Assembly: GCF_028687635.1 (NCBI RefSeq)
Contig: NZ_JAQTZS010000020.1
Coordinates: 1-51,209, forward strand
Direction of reading: 5' to 3'
Origin: Malikia sp.
GTDB lineage: Bacteria; Pseudomonadota; Gammaproteobacteria; Burkholderiales; Burkholderiaceae_C
Length of the DNA stretch: 51,209 bases
Shown piece after piece: positions 27,948 to 37,958 of this stretch. A program made the position numbers and the translations under genes. Each line of letters begins with the position of its first letter. Within the stretch, counting starts at the first letter, position 1. The notes beneath the pieces are model-generated. The model had not been told where the DNA came from. It was given only the letters and a program-made list of their open reading frames with translations, and made no database searches.

Positions 27948-29351
27948 ATGCCGCCCATCACCCAACAAAAAGAGCTGGATTTCCTTGTCGAACTGATATC
28001 AGATGATCCTGAGGGCGTGGGCATTGACGCCCTTCTGCGCCAACTGGGTGATAGGTGGCAGCGCCGCACCTTGCAGCGGCGACTGGCCTTGCTGGTGGCG
28101 CAAAAACGCCTCCAGATGCACGGTGAAGGCCGCGCTGTCCGCTACCGCCGTGCAGCGGCGCCGGGCGGCAGCGCCAGCCTACCTGCCCAACCGGCAACTC
28201 CCCTTCACGCTTCAACCGAGGCCCGCTTCCCGATTTCCGCAGAAGGCGAGGCCATCAGGGCCTACGTCGTTCAGCCACGCCAGCTTCGCGGCCCGGTCGG
28301 CTACCGGCTGGAATTCCTGGAGGCGTACCACCCGAACCACACCGCCTACTTGCCGCAAGGCTTGCGCGAGCAATTGCATGCGCTGGGCCGATCACCTGCA
28401 CAGCAGACCCCCGCAGGCACCTTTGCCCGCGACATCCTCAACCGCTTGCTGATTGATCTCTCGTGGGCTTCATCCCACCTGGAAGGCAACACCTACAGCA
28501 GACTGGACACCGAGCGGCTGATCGAATACGGCCAGGCTGCGGCGGGCAAGGATGCCTTCGAGACGCAGATGATCCTGAACCACAAGCAGGCCATCGAGTA
28601 TCTGGTGCTCAACCCGGAACACACCCGCGTGGACACGGGCACGCTCATCGCGCTGCATGCCTTCCTGTCGGACGGCCTGATGGCGGACCCGGCGGCGGTC
28701 GGCCGCATCCGTCGCCGCGCAGTGGAAATCGGGGGCAGCGTCTATCTGCCGATTGCGCTGCCTCAGCGCCTGGAAGAACTGTTCGGCATCGTGGTGCAAA
28801 TGGCAGCGGAGATTGCCGACCCGTTCGAGCAAGCGTTCTTCCTGATGGTGCATCTGCCTTACCTGCAACCCTTCGAGGACGTGAACAAGCGCGTGTCCCG
28901 GCTGGCCGCCAACATCCCGTTCATCCGCCACAACCTGTGCCCCTTGTCCTTCATCGACGTGCCCCAGCAGGCCTACGTCAACGCGATGATCGGGGTTTAC
29001 GAGCTGAACCGGATCGAGCTGTTGCGCGACCTGTTTGTCTGGGCCTACGAGCGCTCCTGTCAGCAGTACGTCGCCGTGCGACAAACCCTGGTGCTGCCGG
29101 ACCTGTTCCGCCTGCGCCATCGGCAGGCGTTGGCCGAGGTGGTTGCCGCCATCGTGCGCCAGGACGAAGCGGCCACGGAGCACGCGATCAGGGACAAGAT
29201 CCCCGCTACCGTGCCGCAAGCTGAACAGGATCACTTCATACGGCTGGTTCTGGCCGAGTTCGACGCACTGCACGCAGGCAACGCGGTGCGGTTCGGCATC
29301 CGCCCGCTGGAACTCGCAGCCTGGCAGAGTCATCATCGTCGTGAAGCATGA
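27948..29351 (+). CDS. Winged-helix Fic-like protein with His-to-Gln active site
   Basis: A 467-residue protein. Residues ~1-65 look like a winged helix (DFLVELISDDPEGVGIDALL, RRTLQRRLALLVAQKRL), followed by a linker and a Fic domain. The class II inhibitory helix SSHLEGN is at 175-181. The Fic motif reads QPFEDVNKR at 307-315 where HPFxDGNGR is canonical, so the catalytic His is Gln and AMP transfer is doubtful. The ATG at 27948 follows the operators by 33 bases. No antitoxin-like gene adjoins it. It probably acts as a DNA-binding regulator; this is inference from the domain order and the palindromic promoter. Confidence 0.8.
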   Translation: MPPITQQKELDFLVELISDDPEGVGIDALLRQLGDRWQRRTLQRRLALLVAQKRLQMHGEGRAVRYRRAAAPGGSASLPAQPATPLHASTEARFPISAEGEAIRAYVVQPRQLRGPVGYRLEFLEAYHPNHTAYLPQGLREQLHALGRSPAQQTPAGTFARDILNRLLIDLSWASSHLEGNTYSRLDTERLIEYGQAAAGKDAFETQMILNHKQAIEYLVLNPEHTRVDTGTLIALHAFLSDGLMADPAAVGRIRRRAVEIGGSVYLPIALPQRLEELFGIVVQMAAEIADPFEQAFFLMVHLPYLQPFEDVNKRVSRLAANIPFIRHNLCPLSFIDVPQQAYVNAMIGVYELNRIELLRDLFVWAYERSCQQYVAVRQTLVLPDLFRLRHRQALAEVVAAIVRQDEAATEHAIRDKIPATVPQAEQDHFIRLVLAEFDALHAGNAVRFGIRPLELAAWQSHHRREA

Positions 29352-29381
29352 TCGAGCCCACCTTTGCCTGGCGCACGCGAC

Positions 29382-29413
29382 AAAAAACCCACCGCATCGC
29401 TGCAGTGGGTTTT
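29382..29413 (-). terminator. Terminator of porin 2
   Basis: AAAACCCAC at 29384-29392 pairs with GTGGGTTTT at 29405-29413; the A-run gives Us on the minus strand after porin 2. The flank GCGCAC-CGACAAAAAACCCACCGC is nearly identical to that at the porin 3 terminator, showing both come from a duplication. Confidence 0.8.
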
Positions 29414-29452
29414 CGCTTCCAACTTGCGAACTGGCTCAGGCCAGCACGGGCA

Positions 29453-30541
29453 TCAGAACTTGTGGTTCACGCCAACGCCGTAGAGGGTCGACTTGGCTTC
29501 GCTGGGACTGTTATCGACATCCAGCTTGGCCTGGGTCAGGGCGCCGTAGACCGAGGTGCGCTTGCTCAGGCTGTAGACCAGGGCGCCGGTATAGCCGGTG
29601 GTCTTGAACAGGTCATTGCCAGAATCTTCAACTTTCGAGCGCGCATAGCCCAGACCCAGGTTCAGGTTGGCAGCCAAGGGGACTTCGACGCCCAGGTTGA
29701 ATTCCTTGGCCTTGAGCGAATCGGGCGCGCCATCGATGGTCTGCTTGACGTGGCTGAGACCACCCACCAGCTTGGCCATACCGAAGTTGTAAGAGCCGTT
29801 CAGCACGTTGTACGTGGTCTTGCCCTGGAGCAGACCCGTCGGCAGCAGCGCTTGCAACTCGGCGGCGGCCACGCCCGGAAGGGCAGAGAAGACCCCACCG
29901 ATGCCACTCTGCTTCTGCCTCTGGTGCGCGAAGCCCACGACCACCGGGCCGTTGGCGTAATGCAGACCCAGCGAAGCCACGCTGCTGGCGCTGTTGTTTT
30001 TATCCGCGTCGGTGTTCTTGTCCTCGCCGAGGGCCAGGGTCAGCGAGCCGCTGAAACCACCGTAGTTCGGGCTGATGAACTTCAGGCCGTTGTCGGTGCG
30101 GTCGGAGTAACCCAGCCAGGCGCGGTTGGACGCCGCGATGTTGGCGTTGAAGGTGTCGTTGGCCGCCGCGCGGACATCGTCATACGAAGTCCAGACCTTG
30201 CCCAGCTGGACTTCGCCAAAGCCGCCGGAAAGACCCACCCAGGACTGACGGCTGAAGGCCTTGGAGCTGTCCTGGGCCGCGCCAGTGTCCAGGTTGATGC
30301 CCTGCTCCAGCTGGAAGTTGGCCTTCAGGCCGCCGCCCAGGTCCTCGGAACCTTTAAGACCCCAGCGGCTGGTGTTGATGCCGCCACTTTCGACCGCAGT
30401 GTTGGTCACGCTGTTACCGTTGACTTCGGTCTTGGCAGAACCGAACCAGACGTCGGCGAGGCCGTACAGCTGCACGGAGGATTGGGCGGAAGCGGCGCCA
30501 GCGGCGGCCATCACGGCCAGGGCAATCAGACTCTTTTTCAT
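29453..30541 (-). CDS. Gram-negative trimeric porin (porin 2)
   Basis: A 362-residue porin with signal peptide MKKSLIALAVMAAAGAASA-Q, mature start SSVQLYGLADVWFG, LKGSEDLGGGLKANFQLE and C-terminal NHKF. Compared with its two neighbours it has an extra segment near residues 205-235 (GIGGVFSALPGVAAAELQALL), probably an enlarged surface loop. Closest in this window to porin 3 (both begin SSVQLYG.ADVW). Its promoter lies in the AT-rich stretch 30600-30710, where no hexamers can be assigned with confidence. Confidence 0.93.
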   Translation of the reverse strand: MKKSLIALAVMAAAGAASAQSSVQLYGLADVWFGSAKTEVNGNSVTNTAVESGGINTSRWGLKGSEDLGGGLKANFQLEQGINLDTGAAQDSSKAFSRQSWVGLSGGFGEVQLGKVWTSYDDVRAAANDTFNANIAASNRAWLGYSDRTDNGLKFISPNYGGFSGSLTLALGEDKNTDADKNNSASSVASLGLHYANGPVVVGFAHQRQKQSGIGGVFSALPGVAAAELQALLPTGLLQGKTTYNVLNGSYNFGMAKLVGGLSHVKQTIDGAPDSLKAKEFNLGVEVPLAANLNLGLGYARSKVEDSGNDLFKTTGYTGALVYSLSKRTSVYGALTQAKLDVDNSPSEAKSTLYGVGVNHKF

Positions 30542-30737
30542 GTCAGTACTCCAGTGATGAATTGACTCCGGCTGCCGCGTTACCGTAGCAGCCCGACCCC
30601 CCTGGGTCGTCGGATCAATTACATCATACAGCCAGCCTGAATATCCACAAAGACCCGAATAACCAGAAAAACTGTATCAATTAAGCAACATGAAATTCAT
30701 GATATGACATGCCATCACTTGTGTCGAGGCACCTGTT

Positions 30738-30760
30738 TCGCGACACTTTATTTGTCGCGA
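30738..30760 (+). promoter_or_regulatory. Perfect palindromic operator retained in the Fic scar
   Basis: TCGCGACA-CTTTATT-TGTCGCGA, both arms exact, with -35-like TTTCGC and -10-like GATGCT at 17-base spacing. It is the same operator as at 27861-27914 but in single copy and with no gene left to drive, so the Fic-like protein may still bind here, close to the porin 2 promoter region. Confidence 0.65.
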
Positions 30761-30810
30761 TGCTGCTGCGATCGCCACCGCAGAACCCGCCCTTGCCGGG
30801 CGCACACGAC

Positions 30811-30840
30811 AAAAAACCCACCGCGTTACCACGGTGGGTT
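30811..30840 (-). terminator. Terminator of porin 3
   Basis: AACCCACCG at 30815-30823 pairs with CGGTGGGTT at 30832-30840 over an 8-base loop; the A-run 30811-30816 gives Us on the minus strand beyond porin 3. Confidence 0.82.
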
Positions 30841-30883
30841 CTTTGGATTGCTAGACCTCGCGCTGGCTTACGCCAGCGTCAGA

Positions 30884-31876
30884 TCAGAAAGCGTGCTTGA
30901 CGCCAACGGCGTAGACGTTGGTGGTCACGTCGGCGATAGCAGCATTGACGTGGTCCAGCTTGGTGCTGCGCACGCCAGCGTAGGCGGTGGTGCGCTTGGA
31001 CAGCAGGTAGGCGGCAGCCAGGCCGAGACCGCTGTTGTCAGACTGCTTGACGCCCTTGTCCTTGTTTTCCGACGAAGCGTAGCCAGCCGACAGGATCAGG
31101 TTGGAAGCCAGCGGGTAGTCGACGCCGAGTTGGTATTCCTTGTCCTTGATGCCGTTGTTGTTGTCGCGCTGAGCGTAGCTGCCCTTCAGGGTCACGACGC
31201 CCAGGTTGTACGAAGCGTTCAGGTTGGTGAACTCGATGGAATTGACAAAGCCAACAGCTTGCTGGTTCTGATAGGCAACGGCAGCGGCGAGCGGGCCGTT
31301 GGCGTACTGAACTGCCAGAGCGGAGACTTCCGCGTTGCCAGCAGTATTCTCGTCCAGGGCGTAGCTCACGATGCCGGTGACACCAGCGAAGGACGGCGAG
31401 GTGTACTTGATGCCGTTAGCCGGGTTGGCCAGGTAGCCGGTGGCAGCTGCAGTGGTGGCGAAGGCACCAGCCGACGGGGTCAGAGCCGAATCGAACACCG
31501 GATTGGAAGCATTCTGCACGTCGTCATAAGCGGTCCAGACCTTGCCCAGCTTGACGGTACCGAAGTTGCCAGCCACGCCAACCGAGGCTTCACGGCTGAA
31601 AGCCTGACCAGCGGTAGCTTGCGCACCGGTGTCCAGGTTGAAGCCTTGCTCCAAGGTGAAGATGGCCTTCAGACCGCCACCCAGGTCTTCCGAACCCTTC
31701 AGGCCGAAGCGGCTGGCGTCAACGCCGCCGCTTTCGACGACGGTCTGGGCCTTGGCAGCACCGATCTTTTGGGCACCGACCCACACGTCAGCGATACCGT
31801 ACAGCTGCACGGAAGATTGAGCGGAAGCGGCGCCAGCAGCGGCCAGCACGGCCATAGCGATCAGAGACTTTTTCAT
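30884..31876 (-). CDS. Gram-negative trimeric porin (porin 3)
   Basis: A 330-residue porin: signal peptide MKKSLIAMAVLAAAGAASA-Q, mature start SSVQLYGIADVWVG, RFGLKGSEDLGGGLKAIFTLE and C-terminal VKHAF. The gene lacks the loop insertion seen in porin 2. GAGGAATTC lies just before the ATG. Three distinct but related porins in tandem suggest alternate expression or broadened uptake, not simple dosage, because their loops have diverged. Confidence 0.93.
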   Translation of the reverse strand: MKKSLIAMAVLAAAGAASAQSSVQLYGIADVWVGAQKIGAAKAQTVVESGGVDASRFGLKGSEDLGGGLKAIFTLEQGFNLDTGAQATAGQAFSREASVGVAGNFGTVKLGKVWTAYDDVQNASNPVFDSALTPSAGAFATTAAATGYLANPANGIKYTSPSFAGVTGIVSYALDENTAGNAEVSALAVQYANGPLAAAVAYQNQQAVGFVNSIEFTNLNASYNLGVVTLKGSYAQRDNNNGIKDKEYQLGVDYPLASNLILSAGYASSENKDKGVKQSDNSGLGLAAAYLLSKRTTAYAGVRSTKLDHVNAAIADVTTNVYAVGVKHAF

Positions 31877-32017
31877 TTTGAATTCCTCTTGGGGTTGGGG
31901 TTCAGCGCAACGAGGCGCCGCAGAGACAGTCGTCGTCGCAAACGATGACGCAAGCCAATTTCACCAGAATTTGGCCCCAATATAAAGGTTTACCCTGATT
32001 TTTCGCGGCAAACCGTG

Positions 32018-33637
32018 TCATAAAAACGACACTTTTCCCGAGCGGCCTACCAAGGGCAAACCCGGATGGCGCTCCTCGCATGCTCCGGCAGCCAGCGTCT
32101 CGACCTCGAAGCCCACCACGCTGCGCCGTTCCTTGCTGAATTCCACCCCGATCAGGTGGATGGTCTCGTCGCGAGCGCGGTACTTGTCGGCATAGCCCCG
32201 GTCCTTGATCTGCTGCAGCGCCCGGCCCTCGGGCAGCAGCTCGACGACCTTGAACTCGAACAGGTACACATTCCCGTTGAACAGCACCGTCATGTCGATG
32301 CGGCCCTGGTTCGTCACGTCTTCGAGCCGGATGTCGAGCCCCAGCGCGGCGAAGTGGCTGTAGAACACGCTCGCGTAATAGCCCTCGTAACTGGCAATTT
32401 TGTTGCTGCGATACCAGTCGTTCGGTATGCTGGCGAAGAAGGCGGTGAACAGCGCCTGCAGACCGGCGAAGTCATTGGCCAGCAGCAGCCGATACAGGCG
32501 CCCGCTCTGGCGCGCCGTCTCGGTCGAGCGGGCGGTGAGCGCCTGCAGCAGCACACCGTTCAAGCTGGCCTCGACCTCCTGGTTCGGGTACTTGAGCGTG
32601 TATTCGGTGCGTGCACCCATCTTGAACTGGCTGCCTATCGTCAGGTAGCCGCTCTGGAACAGCAAGGCCTCGCTGCTGATCTCATCGACGTCGAAGGTCG
32701 ACAACAGGCTGTCCATCGTCACCCATTGCCCCAGCTCGGGCGTGAAGGTCTGGCGCTGCATCAGCAGCTCGACCAGGAAGGTCGGCGTGCCGGTCTCGAA
32801 CCAGTAGGGTTTGAACTGGCGCTCCTGGAACAACAGCAGCAGATCGAAAGGGTTGTAGACACTGGTGCCGGTCCAGTTGTAGCCGTTGTACCAGCGCCGG
32901 ATCTCGTCGCGGTCGAGTCCGGGTAGCTCGGGAGCGAATACCTGGTCCACGTCCTCGTCGGTGTAGCCGCAGATGGCCGAATAAGCCGCCGAAACCGTGA
33001 TGTCGCGCAGGTTGTTGAGCCCCGAGAACAGCGACACCTTGCTGAACTTGCTCACCCCCGTGAGCAGCGCGAACTTGATGTGCGCGTCCTGCCCCTTGAG
33101 CACCGAATACAGGTCGCGCAGGCCGTCGCGCATCTGGCGCGCGATCTCGGGCTCGGTGATGTTGTCGAGGATGGGCTTGTCGTACTCGTCGATCAGCACC
33201 ACCACGCGCTGGCCGCTCTGTTCATGCAGTTCCTGGATCAGCTCGGCCAACCAGCCCGAAATGCTGGTGTTGCGGCACTCGATGTCGTGGCGTTCTTGCT
33301 GCGCGCGCAGGAGTTCGCGGATCTTCTGCTCCAGCGCTTGCTGGCTGCGCAGCACCCCGTCCGAGAAGCTGATGCGGATCACCGGGTAGGTTTGGGACCA
33401 GTCCCAATGCCGTTCGGCGTGCAGGCCCTGGAACAGTTCACGCCGGCCCTCGAACAACTCGGCGATGGTGTCGAGCAGCAGGCTCTTGCCGAAGCGCCTG
33501 GGTCGGCTCAGGAAATAGTATTTGCCCTCGTCGATCAGGCGCAGGACATGCGGCGTCTTGTCGACGTAGTAGTGGCCTTCCTGCCGGATCTCGGCGAAGG
33601 TCTGGATACCGATCGGCAGCTTCTTGCGGTGGCTCAT
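32018..33637 (-). CDS. AAA-ATPase-like / PD-(D/E)XK nuclease-like protein
   Basis: A 539-residue protein of a family with an N-terminal AAA-like ATPase (PF09820-type) and a C-terminal PD-(D/E)XK domain (PF08011-type). Seen here: [15 protein letters not shown], the P-loop [12 protein letters not shown] at about 43-54, Walker [14 protein letters not shown], and the nuclease core [11 protein letters not shown] ... LFEFKV. Members are often present in many copies per genome and have no assigned function; a defence or mobile-element role is only a guess. The last ~20 residues after [10 protein letters not shown] look like an unconserved tail. It lies alone between porin 3 and the groESL promoter. 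Confidence 0.8.
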   Translation of the reverse strand: MSHRKKLPIGIQTFAEIRQEGHYYVDKTPHVLRLIDEGKYYFLSRPRRFGKSLLLDTIAELFEGRRELFQGLHAERHWDWSQTYPVIRISFSDGVLRSQQALEQKIRELLRAQQERHDIECRNTSISGWLAELIQELHEQSGQRVVVLIDEYDKPILDNITEPEIARQMRDGLRDLYSVLKGQDAHIKFALLTGVSKFSKVSLFSGLNNLRDITVSAAYSAICGYTDEDVDQVFAPELPGLDRDEIRRWYNGYNWTGTSVYNPFDLLLLFQERQFKPYWFETGTPTFLVELLMQRQTFTPELGQWVTMDSLLSTFDVDEISSEALLFQSGYLTIGSQFKMGARTEYTLKYPNQEVEASLNGVLLQALTARSTETARQSGRLYRLLLANDFAGLQALFTAFFASIPNDWYRSNKIASYEGYYASVFYSHFAALGLDIRLEDVTNQGRIDMTVLFNGNVYLFEFKVVELLPEGRALQQIKDRGYADKYRARDETIHLIGVEFSKERRSVVGFEVETLAAGACEERHPGLPLVGRSGKVSFL

Positions 33638-33748
33638 GGCGGGATTGTGCGTGCTGGACGGGTGCGTTGCCAAATCCACCAGACTGCTTCACCAGACTGG
33701 CTCAGGGCGGCCCGAACAGGAGCCGAGCGGCTTTTGCGCCACCCGGCT

Positions 33749-33777
33749 CTTGAAAAGGCACGAACCAGCCCTTATGA
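33749..33777 (+). promoter_or_regulatory. Heat-shock (sigma-32-type) promoter of groESL
   Basis: CTTGAAA at 33749-33755, a 13-base spacer and CCCTTAT at 33769-33775 resemble the sigma-32 consensus CTTGAAA-N11-16-CCCCATNT. The CIRCE operator begins directly after the -10 region, so the operon would be induced both by heat-shock sigma factor and by loss of HrcA repression. Confidence 0.65.
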
Positions 33778-33804
33778 TTAGCACTCAATGGCAACGAGTG
33801 CTAA
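33778..33804 (+). promoter_or_regulatory. CIRCE operator (HrcA binding site)
   Basis: TTAGCACTC-AATGGCAAC-GAGTGCTAA, a perfect match to the CIRCE inverted repeat with its 9-base spacer, 56 bases before the groES ATG. HrcA binds CIRCE to repress chaperonin genes until unfolded proteins titrate GroEL. Confidence 0.95.
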
Positions 33805-33860
33805 CAGCGCCCGGGCCAGTCCTGGCAACCCCTGTGTCTTTGAATTTCGGAGGAAATCCC

Positions 33861-34151
33861 ATGAAACTGCGTCCCCTCGCCGATCGCGTGATCGTCAAGC
33901 GCCTGGAAAACGAAACCAAGACCGCTTCGGGCATCTACATCCCCGACAACGCCGCCGAGAAGCCCGACCAAGGCGAAGTGCTGGCCGTCGGCCCGGGCAA
34001 GACCAATGACAAGGGCGAAACCAAGGCCCTGACCGTCAAGGTCGGCGACCGCGTCCTGTTCGGCAAGTACAGCGGCCAGACCGTCAAGATCGACGGCGAC
34101 GAGCTGCTGGTCATGAAGGAAGACGACCTGTTCGCAGTCGTCGAAGCCTGA
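33861..34151 (+). CDS. groES: Co-chaperonin GroES
   Basis: A 96-residue GroES that caps the GroEL folding chamber. It starts [16 protein letters not shown], has the mobile loop [15 protein letters not shown] and ends [24 protein letters not shown] ends seven bases before the ATG and is a strong ribosome-binding site. Preceded by heat-shock promoter and CIRCE; followed by groEL after a 94-base gap holding a REP-like hairpin. Confidence 0.97.
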   Translation: MKLRPLADRVIVKRLENETKTASGIYIPDNAAEKPDQGEVLAVGPGKTNDKGETKALTVKVGDRVLFGKYSGQTVKIDGDELLVMKEDDLFAVVEA

Positions 34152-34160
34152 CGATTTTGT

Positions 34161-34204
34161 GGGACAGACCCAGCGACGCGCGTAGCGCACGCTGACTCTG
34201 TCCC
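34161..34204. repeat. REP-like hairpin between groES and groEL
   Basis: GGGACAGA at 34161-34168 pairs with TCTGTCCC at 34197-34204. Inside, CAGCG (34171-34175) pairs with CGCTG (34190-34194), and GCGC with GCGC around GTA. The GGGACAGA...TCTGTCCC ends resemble the palindromes mobilised by REP-associated Y1 transposases in proteobacteria. With no U-run it is not a terminator; it could stabilise the groES 3' end or alter the groES:groEL ratio. Confidence 0.6.
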
Positions 34205-34242
34205 CAACTGACTATAGATTTTCAAATATTTAAGGAATCTGA

Positions 34243-35892
<1,650 letters not shown>

Positions 35893-35932
35893 TGCCCGCC
35901 TGACGGCTGCAATAGCGGCCGTCGCCAACAAC

Positions 35933-35965
35933 AACCCGCCTGGGGCTTTCCCGGCGGGTTTTTTT
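35933..35965 (+). terminator. Terminator of groESL
   Basis: CCCGCC at 35935-35940 pairs with GGCGGG at 35953-35958 (extended by flanking AA/TT), followed by seven Ts. Forty bases after the groEL stop codon. Confidence 0.88.
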
Positions 35966-36010
35966 GCGTCCGGCGCTGGCGGCGCGGCGCGCGGTTTACG
36001 ATCAGCCGCC

Positions 36011-37702
36011 ATGACTCGACTGCACCACCTGTTCCCCTTCCTGTCCTGGCCCAGGCCCGACGCTGCCTTGCTGCGCGGCGAGGCGATGGCGGGACTGGCC
36101 GTCGGGCTGATGGTGATCCCGCAGGGGGTGGCCTATGCGGCGCTGGCCGGCATGCCGCTGGTGACGGGCATCTATGCCTCGATGCTGCCGGCGCTGCTGG
36201 CGGTACTGTTCGGCAGCTCGGTGCGGCTGTCGGTCGGACCGACCGCGCTGAGCTGCCTGCTGGTCAGCGCCTCGCTCAGCGGGCTGGCCGAGCCCGGCAG
36301 CGCACGCTGGGTCGAGCTGGCGGTCTGGCTGGCGCTGTTGTCGGGGCTGCTGCAGGTCGCGCTCGGCTTCATGCGCTTTGGCTGGCTGCTGAATCTGGTC
36401 AACGCCCCGGTGCTGATGGCCTTCACGCAGGCGGCGGCGTTGCTGATCATCGGCTCGCAGTTGCGCGATCTGCTCGGCATCAGCCTGGGCTGGAGCGCCT
36501 GGCTGCGGGCGCCCGCCCTGCACTGGCCCTCGCTGGCCTTCGGCCTGGTTAGCCTGGCCTTGCTGCAATTGTCGCGGTGCTGGAAGCCGGCCTTTCCCTC
36601 GGTGCTGCTGATCGTGCTGGCCAGCGCTGGCCTGTCCTGGGCGCTGGACTTCGAGGCGGGTGGCGGCCACGTCATTGGCGCGCTGCCCGAGGGTCTGCCG
36701 GCGCTCTACCTGCCGACGCTGCCCGAACTGTCGACCTTGAGCCAGCTGCTGCTGCCGACGCTGATCATCACGCTGGTGAGCTTTCTCGAAACCGCGTCGA
36801 GCGCCAAGGTCGACAACGAGCGCCAGGGCACGCGCTGGAACCAGAACCAGGACCTGATCGGCCAGGGCCTGGGCAAGCTGGCGGCGGGGTTCAGCGGCGC
36901 CTTCCCGACCAGTTCGTCCTTCTCGCGCTCGGCGCTCAACCTGTATGCGGGCGCGCTCACCGGCTGGGCCACGGTGTTCTCGGTCGTGGTGGTGTTCGGC
37001 GCGCTGCTGGTCTTCACGCCGGTGCTGCGCCATGTGCCGCAGTCGGTGCTGGCCGCGATCGTGCTGGTCGCCGTGCTGGGGCTGGTCAAGCCGCGCGAAT
37101 TCGCGCGCCTGTGGCGCATCTCGCGGGTCGAGGCGGTCATCGCGGGCGTGACTTTCGCCATCACCCTGCTGGCGGCACCGCAACTGTACTGGGGGGTGCT
37201 GGCTGGCGTGCTGATGGCGCTGAGCCGGTTCGTGTTCCAGCGCCTGCATCCGCGCATCATCGAGGTCGGGCTGCACCCGGACGGCAGCCTGCGCGACCGC
37301 CACCTGTGGAAGCTGCCGCCGCTGGCCGCACACACCTATGCGCTGCGCATGGACGAGGCGCTGGATTTCGCCACCGCCGCCGACTTCGAGCGCGCCATCG
37401 TCGAGCATCTGGCCCGGCACCCGGACACCGAGCAGGTCTGCCTGTTCGCGCAGCCGATCAACCACATCGATGCCACCGGGGTCGACCTGTTCGCCAAGCT
37501 GGTGCGGCAGCTGCAGGCACGCCAGATCACGCTGCACATCAGCGGCATCAAGCTGCCGGTCGAGCGGGCGCTGCGCCGCGCGGGCTGTCTGCAGGCGTCG
37601 CCTCGGCTGGCGCTGTACCGCACCGATGCCGAAGCGCTGTCGGCCCTGCAACGACAAGGCCGGCCGGCGGACATGCCCTGCGAGCCCTGGCCGGTGATCT
37701 GA
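36011..37702 (+). CDS. SulP-family anion transporter with STAS domain
   Basis: A 563-residue inner-membrane transporter. The N-terminal ~430 residues hold 10-14 hydrophobic segments with the SulP signature GLMVIPQGVAYAALAGMPLV, and AFPTSSSFSRSALNL in the core. From about residue 440 a cytoplasmic STAS domain follows (CLFAQPINHIDATGVDLFAKL). SulP members carry sulfate, bicarbonate or dicarboxylates; the substrate here cannot be read. It stands alone after the groESL terminator, with the ATG about 45 bases beyond the T-run. Confidence 0.87.
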   Translation: MTRLHHLFPFLSWPRPDAALLRGEAMAGLAVGLMVIPQGVAYAALAGMPLVTGIYASMLPALLAVLFGSSVRLSVGPTALSCLLVSASLSGLAEPGSARWVELAVWLALLSGLLQVALGFMRFGWLLNLVNAPVLMAFTQAAALLIIGSQLRDLLGISLGWSAWLRAPALHWPSLAFGLVSLALLQLSRCWKPAFPSVLLIVLASAGLSWALDFEAGGGHVIGALPEGLPALYLPTLPELSTLSQLLLPTLIITLVSFLETASSAKVDNERQGTRWNQNQDLIGQGLGKLAAGFSGAFPTSSSFSRSALNLYAGALTGWATVFSVVVVFGALLVFTPVLRHVPQSVLAAIVLVAVLGLVKPREFARLWRISRVEAVIAGVTFAITLLAAPQLYWGVLAGVLMALSRFVFQRLHPRIIEVGLHPDGSLRDRHLWKLPPLAAHTYALRMDEALDFATAADFERAIVEHLARHPDTEQVCLFAQPINHIDATGVDLFAKLVRQLQARQITLHISGIKLPVERALRRAGCLQASPRLALYRTDAEALSALQRQGRPADMPCEPWPVI

Positions 37703-37751
37703 GGCGGCTCGCTCCCGGGGCGAGACCGGGGGCGCGAGACCTCTACCACAA

Positions 37752-37767
37752 ACACTAGATGTAGTGA
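37752..37767 (+). promoter_or_regulatory. NrdR box 1
   Basis: ACACTAGATGTAGTGA, a near palindrome matching the NrdR consensus (ACAC-A/T-rich centre-GTGT type). It begins 31 bp before a second copy, the ~3-helical-turn spacing at which NrdR tetramers bind. Confidence 0.85.
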
Positions 37768-37782
37768 CAAGAATAATTTGCG

Positions 37783-37798
37783 GCACTACATCTAGTGC
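37783..37798 (+). promoter_or_regulatory. NrdR box 2
   Basis: GCACTACATCTAGTGC, with perfectly paired outer six bases, is the partner of the box at 37752. Together they place nrdJ under NrdR, the ATP/dATP-sensing repressor of ribonucleotide reductase genes. The promoter itself should overlap the AT-rich spacer GAATAATTTG (37771-37780). The GC-rich leader 37800-37958 shows no riboswitch that I can recognise. Confidence 0.85.
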
Positions 37799-37958
37799 CG
37801 ACTGAGGTTCGTCGCTAAAATCCGGTCGCTGTCCGGATGACCGGGCGGCAGGTTTTTTCGGGCTCGGGCAGTCCGAGCGGCGCCCCTGCTGGCGCCCCCC
37901 CACTGCCCGCCCTGCGGCACCGGTTCACCCGGCGGCCCCCACCAGACTCAAGGATCAC

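Larger units (their letters stand above)
30723..30845 (+). other. Scar of a lost Fic gene between porins 2 and 3
   Basis: This 120-base stretch matches the fic upstream region (27847-27945: GRCACCTGTTTCGCGACAC, then GCGATCRCCACCGCAGARC and CCGCC). Without any gene, it continues directly into the fic downstream region (29363-29413: TTGCCKGGCGCACRCGAC then AAAAAACCCACCGC and a GTGGGTT stem). The join is at ~30790, at CCCGCC-CTTGCC; the intact copy has CCCGCC before the gene and CCCACC-TTTGCC after it. A deletion between these short similar sequences explains it. The 342-base gap 30542-30883 otherwise holds only promoter DNA of porin 2 and the porin 3 terminator. Confidence 0.75.

Noticed and set aside
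27948..29351. Toxin-antitoxin module built on the Fic protein
   Set aside because: No small antitoxin gene flanks it, the catalytic His is absent, and the inhibitory helix is within the protein itself.
27861..30760. CRISPR-like repeats from the recurring CTTTATTTGTCG sequence
   Set aside because: Only three copies with unequal spacing, each a palindrome at promoter position; no spacers or cas genes.
37800..37958. Possible cobalamin riboswitch in the nrdJ leader, attractive because NrdJ needs B12
   Set aside because: The leader is GC-rich with some pairing, but I could not find the conserved B12-box or the core of the riboswitch; the NrdR boxes already explain control.
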